Positions 1-5,092 of a stretch of 5,735 nucleotides of DNA are shown here, piece by piece. Where the stretch lies: contig DATCIR010000329.1 of the NCBI GenBank assembly GCA_036507695.1, positions 1 to 5,735 of the forward strand, given 5' to 3'. Position 1 is the stretch's first letter. Each line of letters opens with the position of its first letter. The DNA comes from JAKEGK01 sp036507695. GTDB taxonomy: Bacteria; Pseudomonadota; Gammaproteobacteria; SZUA-152. The translations under genes and the position numbers were made by a program. The notes under the pieces are model-generated. The model made no database searches and was not told the origin of the DNA. It saw nothing but the letters and a program-made list of their open reading frames with translations.

Positions 1-384
1 CAACAATTCGCCCATCAACTTCTCGATAGTGCGGCGGTGGATGTTATCCATGGACATTCGTCACACCATTTTATGGGTATCGAGGTTTACAAGGACAAGC
101 CGGTTATTTATGGCTGTGGCGATTTTCTAAATGATTATGAAGGTATTGAAGGCTACGAGCACTACCGGGATGATCTGGCCTTAATGTATTTTGTGCGCAT
201 GGAGGCCGGTACGGGTAAGTTGCTGAGCATGGATCTGGCGCCCCGGCAGATTAAAAACTTCCGCTCCAACCGCGCCACTGAGTCAGATGTGTTGTGGGTG
301 CGCGATGTCCTGAATCGCGAAGGAAAACCGCTCGCCACCCGTGTGGAAGTCACGGCAGATAACTATTTGCAGTTGCACTGGTGA
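1..384 (+). CDS. CapA-family (PgsA/CapA-like) metallophosphatase-fold protein, C-terminal part
   Basis: Partial gene: the frame is open from the first base, so the start lies to the left, and the first GTG (37) is not the true start. About 127 C-terminal residues are visible. The stretch DVIHGHSSHHFMGIEVY (residues 14-30 of the visible part), followed by KPVIYGCGDFLND, matches the family signature in which a GH-x-x-H histidine cluster precedes a G-I-E-x-Y strand and a G-(N/D)-F turn. These histidines belong to the metal-binding centre of the calcineurin-like fold. The family is named for poly-gamma-glutamate capsule synthesis in Bacillus, but many proteobacterial members have no proven role, so I assign the family only. 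The end (VEVTADNYLQLHW) looks like a natural C-terminus. The stop codon lies one to four bases from the breakpoint of a truncated peptidase gene on the other strand, so the exact end may have been shaped by that rearrangement. Confidence 0.85.
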   Translation, partial: QQFAHQLLDSAAVDVIHGHSSHHFMGIEVYKDKPVIYGCGDFLNDYEGIEGYEHYRDDLALMYFVRMEAGTGKLLSMDLAPRQIKNFRSNRATESDVLWVRDVLNREGKPLATRVEVTADNYLQLHW

Positions 385-634
385 TGGGTGCTCCGATGAG
401 AATGATGCCGTTGTTGGGATGCATTCCGTCGCGGGTAATTTCCAGGTTGCTGCACTCCATACCTTTCACGGTATACGGGTAGGGAGTAACGGTGTAACCC
501 TGTTGCCGCCACTCGTGAATAATATAATCGGCAACGGCGTTTAAAGCATGGGGATGATAGATGTTGTGTTCGCCGATCTCGCCCGCCAGCCGGCTAACAT
601 GCGTAGCCAACTGGTCGGGCGAGATGGTTTGCAT
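350..634 (-). pseudogene. M28-family zinc metallopeptidase (aminopeptidase), N-terminal remnant
   Basis: The 94-residue frame begins like M28 aminopeptidases of the type LxxHVxxLAGEIGERN-hP-L-AADYI-W--QGY, and it continues through a V-G-ECSNL segment to the core strand IILIGA (residues 77-82). In the family this strand leads straight into H-Y-D, the first zinc-binding motif. Here it is replaced by P-I-T and about ten unrelated residues that read antisense into the CapA gene. All zinc ligands and catalytic residues are therefore missing, and M28 domains normally run to some 250-300 residues or more. Homology ends at about base 388, so the bases left of that do not belong to this gene. The start is ATG at 634; a TTG one codon earlier is also possible, and neither has a clear ribosome binding site. 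It lies 31 bases behind the hibernation factor gene and was probably transcribed with it. It is almost certainly inactive as a peptidase. Confidence 0.75.
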
Positions 635-665
635 CAATGATTATTTAAGATTTCGCAGGTATTCA

Positions 666-1232
666 TTAAATTACCACGTGGTGTTTCCCGATCAGTTTGA
701 CGCTGCTCGCCTGGGGGCCCTGGTCGCCCATTTCCTCGTGATAGCGGACTTCCGATCCGATTTCGAGACTGTCGAACCTGCCATCCAGCACGCTGTTGCG
801 GTGAAAATATATTTCCCGGCCGTCGGTGGTTTCTATTTTGCCGAAACTATTTTCCGGTGACAGGCTCACAACACGGCCGTGAGGCGGTGCGTCATGTTGT
901 TTGATTTCATCGCGGCGGATTTTAACCAGTTCCTGAAGTTGCTTGCGCGCGGCATTAAACGCATCGCGTACCGCGACATAGGGGTCCTCATGGGCGCGGT
1001 GTAAATCCTTGCCCCGGTTAACGGCGATTTCATGTTTTGGCACGGTAATGTCGATGCTGATGTGAAACAGATTGCCTTGATGCTGGTGTTGGTGTGGAGC
1101 CTCCACCACGACGCGGCAACTCATTATATTGTCCGCGAATTTTTCCAGGTATTCCGCGTGTTCCCGAATCTTGGTTTCCAAAGCATCAGAGCGTTCCATA
1201 TTGCGAAAAGTAATTTGTAGTGGAAGTTTCAT
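666..1232 (-). CDS. HPF/RaiA-family ribosome hibernation factor fused to a cold-shock domain
   Basis: 188 residues in two domains. Residues 1-105 have the HPF/RaiA (sigma-54 modulation, S30AE) pattern: MKLPLQITFRNMERSDALE, a helix with EHAEYLEKFADNI, the strand SCRVVVEAPH, then FHISIDITVP and a helix DPYVAVRDAFNAARKQLQE. Such proteins bind the decoding region of the 30S subunit and stabilise idle ribosomes. Residues 118-182 form a cold-shock domain: HGRVVSL, a divergent RNP1 (NSFGKIET, 128-135) and RNP2 (IYFHR, 141-145), ending in a VKLIG strand. This domain binds single-stranded RNA or DNA. This two-domain arrangement is known in proteobacteria but little studied. The start is supported by GAGAGG (1245-1240) seven bases before the ATG. 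The histidine-rich HQHQHQ loop (residues 48-52 region) replaces a charged loop and may be cytosolic metal-sticky, though that is speculation. The upstream FNR-type promoter suggests induction under low oxygen. Confidence 0.92.
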   Translation of the reverse strand: MKLPLQITFRNMERSDALETKIREHAEYLEKFADNIMSCRVVVEAPHQHQHQGNLFHISIDITVPKHEIAVNRGKDLHRAHEDPYVAVRDAFNAARKQLQELVKIRRDEIKQHDAPPHGRVVSLSPENSFGKIETTDGREIYFHRNSVLDGRFDSLEIGSEVRYHEEMGDQGPQASSVKLIGKHHVVI

Positions 1233-1239
1233 AGCCGGG

Positions 1240-1305
1240 CCTCTCGTTGTTTTTAACTAATTAAATTATATAATGTTGATTCCTTAACATGCTGATATAG
1301 ATCAA
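1240..1305 (-). promoter_or_regulatory. Class II FNR/Anr-type promoter of the hibernation factor gene
   Basis: Read on the minus strand, TTGATCTATATCAG (1305-1292) matches the FNR consensus TTGAT-N4-ATCAA at nine of ten positions. A perfect TATAAT lies at 1270-1265. The centre of the box (1298.5) is 31 bp from the centre of the -10 hexamer, which places the box at about -41.5 relative to a start near 1257. No recognisable -35 hexamer is present (AGCATG at the 17-bp position), as expected for an activator-dependent class II promoter. The leader would be about 25 bases with the ribosome binding site GAGAGG inside it. FNR and Anr activate in the absence of oxygen. The same box could also influence the divergent operon starting at 1465. 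Confidence 0.7.
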
Positions 1306-1335
1306 GTTTTATTGACGCCGTGCAAGGAAAAATTC

Positions 1336-1384
1336 TGTTACAAAGCAGTAACATATCTTTTTGATCCGGAAACAGGGTTGTTAC
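1336..1384. promoter_or_regulatory. Operator-like inverted repeat TGTTAC-N6-GTAACA plus extra half-site
   Basis: TGTTAC (1336-1341) and GTAACA (1348-1353) are exact inverted copies separated by six bases, so the centres are one helical turn apart, as for a dimeric transcription factor. A third copy, TGTTAC, lies at 1379-1384. The site is 80-130 bases upstream of the small HMA-like gene, in the stretch where its promoter should be. I see no convincing -35/-10 pair nearby. I cannot assign the motif to a known regulator family. Confidence 0.45.
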
Positions 1385-1464
1385 AGCCATTGCGTATGCT
1401 CTACCTCAACGGGATATAGGAGCACCGTTGCGGTTAAACATACCTATTACAGAGGAGAATTGTC

Positions 1465-1707
1465 ATGAATCACTGTAGCAATGTCAGGGTGCAAATACAG
1501 CAATTCGTACGGCAATTTGTCAGCCGGGAGCAACTGGCTGACGCCAAGAAAATCGTGGATGCCTGCAAAGGCATTGTGAAGATCATGCCGGGGCAGAGTT
1601 CCCCGAGACTCTTGCTGGTTGACTGCGATCCGGATATGGTATCCGGCAAAGACATCATCGATACTTTAAGAGGCCATGGTATTACGGCTAAACTGGCGGG
1701 AATGTAA
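1465..1707 (+). CDS. Small HMA-fold-like protein lacking the CxxC metal motif
   Basis: 80 residues, with a strong ribosome binding site (AGAGGAGA, GGAG seven bases from the ATG). There is no signal peptide, so it is probably cytoplasmic. The predicted order is a first strand (VRVQIQQF, 7-14), a helix (REQLADAKKIVDACKGIV, 21-38), a strand (RLLLVDCDP, 48-56), a second helix (SGKDIIDTLRGHG, 60-72) and a final strand (TAKLAGM). The second half, with a V-D-x-DP turn followed by xx-IIDTLRxxGI, resembles the second half of heavy-metal-associated (HMA) domains. The CxxC loop of metal-binding HMA proteins is absent; isolated cysteines are at 4, 34 and 54. A metal-chaperone role therefore cannot be read from the sequence, and a protein-protein or sensory use of the fold is equally likely. 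It is the first gene of a probable operon, 21 bases before the next gene. Confidence 0.75.
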   Translation: MNHCSNVRVQIQQFVRQFVSREQLADAKKIVDACKGIVKIMPGQSSPRLLLVDCDPDMVSGKDIIDTLRGHGITAKLAGM

Positions 1708-1728
1708 TTCCAGCACAAGAGATAATAA

Positions 1729-2358
1729 ATGTGTTTTGACTACAAAGCAGTTACTGGTTTGATTTTCATTGGCATAGGATTCCTTTTGCCGGCGTATACG
1801 CCGCCGGCAAAAGGCGAAGTCATTACGGGAACGGATGAGGAAGCCCAATTACCGTTCTGGGAATGGCGCAACGATGTCATGTCAGTGCGGCTGGTGCAAC
1901 GTTTGCCTGATCAGACGCGCGCGTTTTTTACGGCCCGGGGGTTCACTAAAAGCCAGGCTGAAGTGATTGCGCAAGGCTGCATATTCCAGACTGTTTATAA
2001 GAACATTGCCACGCCATCCAAGCCCGGCGTTATTGAATATGATCTGACGCAATGGAAAGTATTGTACCAAGGCGATGTGCGCGCCCTGAAAGTCAAAGAG
2101 GCATGGCAGCAGGAATGGGAAAAAGCCAAAGTGCCCCAGCCGGCGCAAATCGCGTTTTTCTGGGCGTTGATACCGACGCAACAACGTTTCGAGCCCCAGG
2201 ATTATAATTGGGGCATGACGTCCTATAATCTGGTGCCGGGCGAAAAATTTGATTTGGAAATGGTCTGGCGCCAGGATGGCGTAAAGCAGAGTGGCGCGAT
2301 ACGGGGCATTGAGTGCGCGCCCGATGTCGAACTGGAACCCAGGAATCCGTTTGGATGA
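1729..2358 (+). CDS. Uncharacterised exported protein with two conserved-looking cysteines, in an operon with a TlpA-type thioredoxin
   Basis: 209 residues. The N-terminus has a short charged stretch, a hydrophobic core (residues 7-20, AVTGLIFIGIGFLL) and a likely cleavage region around PAYTPPAKGEV, so it is probably periplasmic. The mature part is polar, rich in tryptophan and has no family motif that I can name with confidence. Recognisable blocks are FWEWRNDVMSVRLVQRLPDQTRAFF, QGCIFQT (Cys84), YDLTQWKV, a helix with AWQQEWEKAKVP, the block FFWALIPTQQRFEPQDYNWGMTSY (about 142-165), and GIECAPDVE (Cys196). Apart from Cys2 in the signal region, Cys84 and Cys196 are the only cysteines, so a disulfide is plausible and the thioredoxin encoded next could act on it; this is inference. 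The start ATG has only a weak AAGAGA site. The gap to the thioredoxin gene is about 50 bases, consistent with one transcript. Confidence 0.75.
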   Translation: MCFDYKAVTGLIFIGIGFLLPAYTPPAKGEVITGTDEEAQLPFWEWRNDVMSVRLVQRLPDQTRAFFTARGFTKSQAEVIAQGCIFQTVYKNIATPSKPGVIEYDLTQWKVLYQGDVRALKVKEAWQQEWEKAKVPQPAQIAFFWALIPTQQRFEPQDYNWGMTSYNLVPGEKFDLEMVWRQDGVKQSGAIRGIECAPDVELEPRNPFG

Positions 2359-2407
2359 CATAGCTTGGTTGATATATGTTGGTTGACACAGTAATGGCTG
2401 AGACGTG

Positions 2408-2947
2408 ATGCGTAATTACTCGCGGTTCGTTGTGTTCCCGATCACGTTTGTAATGACGTTTTTTATTACGTTAATGTTTGCCACGGTAGTGTATGCCGAA
2501 AAATCACAACCATTACATCCAGTAACCGGCACGCCAATGGCGCCGGATTTTTCCCTCAACGACATCGACGGCAAACCGCATGCGTTGCAAGACTACCGGG
2601 GCATGGTGGTGATTATTAATTTCTGGGCCACCTGGTGTCCACCCTGCCGTTATGAATTGCCTTCCATGGAACGTGCCTACCAGCGTCTAAAGAAACAGGG
2701 TATTGAGATGCTGGCGATCAACGTCGGCGAAGACGCGGATACCATATTTACCTTTACCGTGGATTATCCGGTGACTTTTCCCTTGCTGATGGACCTTGAT
2801 TCCAAGGTTATCAAGGATTATCCGGTCGTGGGCTTGCCGACTACGTATGTTGTCGACAGCAAGGGCAGGTTGGTCTATCGGGCGATCGGCACCCGCGAGT
2901 GGGACGATGCGGCGTTAATGCAGAAAATCCTGGACCTTAAAAAATGA
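2408..2947 (+). CDS. TlpA/ResA-family membrane-anchored thioredoxin-like protein
   Basis: 179 residues from the ATG; a GTG one codon earlier is an alternative start. Residues 7-30 form a hydrophobic segment ending VVYA, so the protein is either anchored in the inner membrane or exported, with its thioredoxin domain in the periplasm. The domain follows the TlpA/ResA order: APDFSLNDIDGKPHALQDYRG, the strand VVIINFWATWC, the active site WCPPC (76-80), ELPSMERAYQRL, and the cis-proline segment GLPTTYVVD (Pro144). The insert typical of this family (AINVGEDADTIFTFTVDYPVTFPLLMD) is present. Family members reduce disulfides in the envelope, for example in apocytochromes c, copper-site proteins or dedicated partners. 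The likely partner here is the two-cysteine exported protein encoded just upstream. Length is normal for the family. The ribosome binding site is weak (GAGA), so translation may depend on the upstream gene. Confidence 0.9.
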   Translation: MRNYSRFVVFPITFVMTFFITLMFATVVYAEKSQPLHPVTGTPMAPDFSLNDIDGKPHALQDYRGMVVIINFWATWCPPCRYELPSMERAYQRLKKQGIEMLAINVGEDADTIFTFTVDYPVTFPLLMDLDSKVIKDYPVVGLPTTYVVDSKGRLVYRAIGTREWDDAALMQKILDLKK

Positions 2948-2988
2948 ACTGGCGGTTCACGAAACGTGGTGCGTTAACTGGCTGTTCA
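2947..2988. repeat. Short imperfect direct repeat at the convergent stop codons
   Basis: AACTGGCGGTTCA (2947-2959) and AACTGGCTGTTCA (2976-2988) differ at one base and start 29 bp apart. The first copy spans the end of the thioredoxin gene and the stop codon of the convergent gene. It may be chance or a small duplication. No terminator hairpin with a U run is visible between the two genes, which are only nine bases apart. Confidence 0.4.
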
Positions 2989-3574
2989 ACTCGTGAAAGA
3001 CGGATTCGCATTGTTGTTCGGTTGTGACTAACCAAATTTTGTTTAAGAATACCGGCTTTTGCCGGCTAAGAGCGTTCAGGAGTATTTGAATAAATTGCGC
3101 GGGTTGCAGGTTGCTGTAGCGGGTTCCCAGTAAGGGCGTGCGCAGTGAATGGATATGATATGAGTTGGTGGCATGAATAATTTTCTTCACCGCCTGCTGC
3201 ACCCAGTCGATGTTGCAGGTGAGTTCTTCATCCAGATCATGCACAATCGCCTGGATTCGCATCGGACGCGATTTTCTGACGATAACCTCACCTGGCGTCA
3301 GTTGCACCAGCGTTTGCAGTTTATTGGAAAAATACCACACCGGTTTATCGTCGGGCTCCCGAAGCACATTGGTTTCGCCCAGCACCAGGGAAGTGTCCTG
3401 TTCTTCCACAACCGCTTCGGTGCTAAATGGAGGAAATTGGATAGGCGCCACGGCAATTTCAACATTGTTAATGCGGCGGCGAAACCGGTCAACATCCCAA
3501 ATCAATTGTAATTTGTGGTCACGTTGTCGCATGAGATTGTCGCAGGAGATTGTCGCATGAGCGTCAGGGTTCAT
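2957..3574 (-). CDS. Uncharacterised protein with a macro-domain-like C-terminal half
   Basis: 205 residues from the ATG at 3574; an in-frame ATG at 3532 (Met15) gives 191 residues and begins at a more natural-looking MRQRDHKLQLIWDVDRF. Neither start has a good ribosome binding site. No signal peptide or membrane segment is seen, so it is probably cytoplasmic. Residues 94-170 resemble the second half of macro domains: PGEVIVRKSRPM, a strand with IQAIVHDLD, a helix WVQQAVKKIIHATNSY, then HSLRTPLLGTRYSNLQPAQFI. The block TPLLGTRY (146-153) corresponds to the P-x-(I/L)-GTG loop that contacts ADP-ribose in macro domains. The last glycine is Arg here, and the usual N-terminal Asn-Ala-Asn motif is not evident. 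ADP-ribose binding or hydrolysis is thus uncertain. The gene is convergent with the thioredoxin gene and has no obvious operon partner. The N-terminal third is not recognised. Confidence 0.65.
   Translation of the reverse strand: MNPDAHATISCDNLMRQRDHKLQLIWDVDRFRRRINNVEIAVAPIQFPPFSTEAVVEEQDTSLVLGETNVLREPDDKPVWYFSNKLQTLVQLTPGEVIVRKSRPMRIQAIVHDLDEELTCNIDWVQQAVKKIIHATNSYHIHSLRTPLLGTRYSNLQPAQFIQILLNALSRQKPVFLNKIWLVTTEQQCESVFHELNSQLTHHVS
3525..3563. repeat. Three tandem 13-bp repeats at the 5' end of the macro-like gene
   Basis: The unit TGTCGCATGAGAT (3525-3537) is followed by TGTCGCAGGAGAT (3538-3550) and TGTCGCATGAG (3551-3561, then diverging). On the minus strand the repeat produces the sequence around the alternative start Met15 and an out-of-frame ATG at 3558. 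Because 13 is not a multiple of three, gain or loss of a unit would change which upstream codons are in frame with the gene. Confidence 0.85.
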
Positions 3575-3753
3575 CAGCCGGAATTGGCTATCAATATGAT
3601 AATAAGCTTAGCAAATTATTTTTCTTTCCGAAGAAAAAAGCTGTTTAGTGTGATCTGATATTAAGTATCACTGAATAGATAATCACAATTAATTTCTTAA
3701 GCCGTAGATTCTGAGGGATATTATGATAATTTATTGTTACCGGGTAAAAACCA

Positions 3754-3782
3754 TTCGCATTATCGATCTATTTGTCTATACT
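3754..3782 (+). promoter_or_regulatory. Candidate sigma-70 promoter for the Tat lipoprotein gene
   Basis: TTCGCA (3754-3759, four of six matches to TTGACA) and TATACT (3777-3782, five of six matches to TATAAT) are separated by 17 bases. Transcription would start near 3789, giving a leader of about 110 bases. Confidence 0.4.
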
Positions 3783-3886
3783 TTCTAATAGGTTACTCGT
3801 TAACAGATCACTCGCGCAGTACCTGGCATGTTTTAGATTCCAGTTCAGTGTGGTCTTGGTCAATCGCAGGTGTTTAGCGCGGGAAA

Positions 3887-3892
3887 GAGAGG
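3887..3892 (+). promoter_or_regulatory. Ribosome binding site that fixes the start at 3898
   Basis: GAGAGG lies five bases before the ATG at 3898. It favours that start over the earlier in-frame codon at 3772, which would put 42 non-signal-like residues before the twin-arginine motif. Confidence 0.65.
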
Positions 3893-3897
3893 CCAAG

Positions 3898-4487
3898 ATG
3901 CCGCTTGCCTGCCGCAATCCCGGAATCTCCCGTCGTCAATTTCTGTCATACCTTACTGTGCCCGCCGCCTTGCCCTTTTATGCAACTGGCTGTGTGTTAG
4001 CGAATCCGCACGCATCTCAACCCAAACCCGTTGACCGCCTTGCGTTTGCCGACCGGGAGGGTTTGGGTTCCAACGTGAATGCGCCAACGGTACAGGATTA
4101 TTTTATCCCCTTGCATGAAGAGCCGCCCATCATGACACCCACGTACTCGCAGCAGGATTGTTGCATTTGACCTTTCATGCGCCATCGCAAAATTATGCGA
4201 TAGAATTGGGAAAAACCATGCCGGCACAACAAGCGCGTCAGTATGCCATTGATGCGGGGGAAACCGTCAATGAAGCAACGGCGATTCTGCCGGCAAAAGA
4301 ATTTATTAATAAGTACGGCGCCAGTGAAAGGTTGGCAGCGGTTGATGCAATGGCGGATAGCCTCAATCACCGCTTTAGTCATTTGCATGGAGCCATTGCG
4401 TACATAAAACGTAATGGCCTACAGAAGTCATTGGACATTTATTTGGAAAACCCGCACCGGTTTATGCAGCAACTTACCAAGGTTTAA
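3898..4487 (+). pseudogene. Tat-type lipoprotein of unknown function, apparently frameshifted
   Basis: The first part (3898-4170, 90 residues) starts MPLACRNPGISRRQFLS. It has a twin-arginine motif (Arg12-Arg13), a hydrophobic segment LTVPAALPFY and a lipobox-like ATGC (Cys32), so export by Tat and lipid attachment are likely. It ends in an odd tail, YSQQDCCI. A second frame, one base back, opens at 4119 and continues to 4487 with a natural-looking sequence: VLAAGLLHLTFHAP, SQNYAIELGKTMPAQQARQY, AKEFINKYGASERLAAVDAM, IYLENPHRF. Adding one C to the CCC at 4126-4128 would join the two frames into one protein of about 196 residues reading HEEPPHHDTHVLAAGLL. I therefore infer a one-base deletion, either a real mutation or a sequencing error. 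No slippery heptamer for programmed -1 frameshifting is visible. The distal part could instead be made from internal starts (TTG 4158, ATG 4218), but neither has a good ribosome binding site. I do not recognise the family. Confidence 0.6.
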
Positions 4488-4600
4488 AACCTACGAATCG
4501 CCATCATTTCCGCTAGGCTCCGTTGTCCGGCGGGCCCTTGCTACACTCTAACTATAATAGCCAATAGCTGGTCACATTCCGTGGGAGCGGCCGGTGGCAG

Positions 4601-4628
4601 TTGATAATCTCAAATAAAGTTTTACAAT
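4601..4628 (+). promoter_or_regulatory. Sigma-70-type promoter for the membrane protein/LapA pair
   Basis: TTGATA (4601-4606, five of six matches) and TACAAT (4623-4628, five of six) are 16 bases apart. The start would be near 4635, about 28 bases before the ATG at 4663. A perfect TATAAT at 4553-4558 exists further upstream but has no -35 partner at usable spacing. Confidence 0.55.
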
Positions 4629-4662
4629 ACAGCACAACGCAAACCGGGCAGCCCTGAATTTC

Positions 4663-5070
4663 ATGAAAAACGACGATGAGTTTGTGACCGGCGACAAGCA
4701 GGTGGGTAAAACCTGGCTTATCGTGATATTCCTCTATTTGCTGGTCTTGCTCTGGCTGGAACCATTAATTGATTTTCTATTGGCATTAAATCCACCCGAT
4801 AAGGAACTGGATGCAATCCGGGCGTTCAATGCGCAAAAGTCTTACGTCGCAACCATTGCCTTTGGCATCGCGCGCAGCCTGCCAATTTTATTGTTTTTGT
4901 GGATTGCTTACCGTGTATTACTATCCGCCCAACTCCCTCCCAAGGGTATGAAGTTGCCGGTGACGGTCAAGATTATCAAAGGACAGCAAGCGAAAATGGC
5001 GGGGATGTCGATGATTGCAGTATCGCTGTTGCTGCTGTTCCGCGAACTGTACATGCTGATTAACGCCTAA
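4663..5070 (+). CDS. Small three-helix inner-membrane protein of unknown function
   Basis: 135 residues with three likely membrane helices: 17-42 (TWLIVIFLYLLVLLWL onward), 62-86 (VATIAFGIARSLPILLFLW) and 112-133 (AGMSMIAVSLLLLFREL). The N-terminus is short and acidic (MKNDDEFVTGDK). A polar stretch, NPPDKELDAIRAFNAQKS, joins helices 1 and 2, and a basic loop with KGMKLPVTVKIIKGQQAK joins helices 2 and 3. By the positive-inside rule the basic second loop is cytoplasmic and the first loop periplasmic. I recognise no family motif. The ATG has no clear Shine-Dalgarno sequence. A promoter lies just upstream, and the LapA-domain gene follows after 22 bases, so the two are probably cotranscribed and may act together at the membrane. 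Confidence 0.75.
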   Translation: MKNDDEFVTGDKQVGKTWLIVIFLYLLVLLWLEPLIDFLLALNPPDKELDAIRAFNAQKSYVATIAFGIARSLPILLFLWIAYRVLLSAQLPPKGMKLPVTVKIIKGQQAKMAGMSMIAVSLLLLFRELYMLINA

Positions 5071-5092
5071 TAACTATCAAGGAGAGCAGGTA

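Larger units (their letters stand above)
3575..3897. other. AT-rich divergent intergenic region without a recognised gene
   Basis: Between the macro-like gene and the Tat lipoprotein gene there are 323 bases without a convincing coding frame. A frame open from 3772 runs into the lipoprotein gene, but its first 42 residues look non-native. The region holds a short AT-rich hairpin (TTTTTCTT 3619-3626, AAGAAAAA 3631-3638), a palindrome TTACCGGGTAA (3737-3747), and a candidate rightward promoter at 3754-3782. A leftward -10-like TATCAT (3601-3596) has no good -35. No RNA gene was recognised. Confidence 0.6.

Noticed and set aside
350..384. True antisense overlap between a functional peptidase and the CapA-family gene
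   Set aside because: The overlapping peptidase residues have no similarity to M28 proteins and the zinc motif is missing, so this is read-through past a breakpoint.
1247..1274. Rightward promoter TTGTTT-N16-TATAAT for the HMA-like operon
   Set aside because: The TATAAT arises from a symmetric ATTATATAAT shared with the better-supported leftward promoter, and the leader would be over 180 bases; possible but not supported enough.
1882..2389. Minus-strand open frames opposite the two-cysteine exported protein
   Set aside because: They lie within the plus-strand gene, which has a signal peptide, operon context and coherent sequence; the minus frames have none of these.
3173..3560. Open frames of 112 and 116 residues on the plus strand opposite the macro-like gene
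   Set aside because: Their compositions (Arg/His- or Ser-rich, no coherent domains) and complete overlap with the longer minus-strand gene mark them as shadows.
3619..3638. Hairpin TTTTTCTT/AAGAAAAA as a terminator
   Set aside because: The stem is AT-only apart from one C-G pair and lies in a divergent region where no transcript needs to end.
4119..4170. Programmed -1 ribosomal frameshift in the Tat lipoprotein gene
   Set aside because: No X-XXY-YYZ slippery heptamer or strong downstream stem is visible in the frame overlap; a one-base loss explains it more simply.
4553..4558. Perfect TATAAT as the promoter of the membrane protein gene
   Set aside because: There is no -35-like hexamer at 16-18 bases (TTGCTA is 9 and TTGTCC is 24 bases away); the pair at 4601-4628 is better placed.
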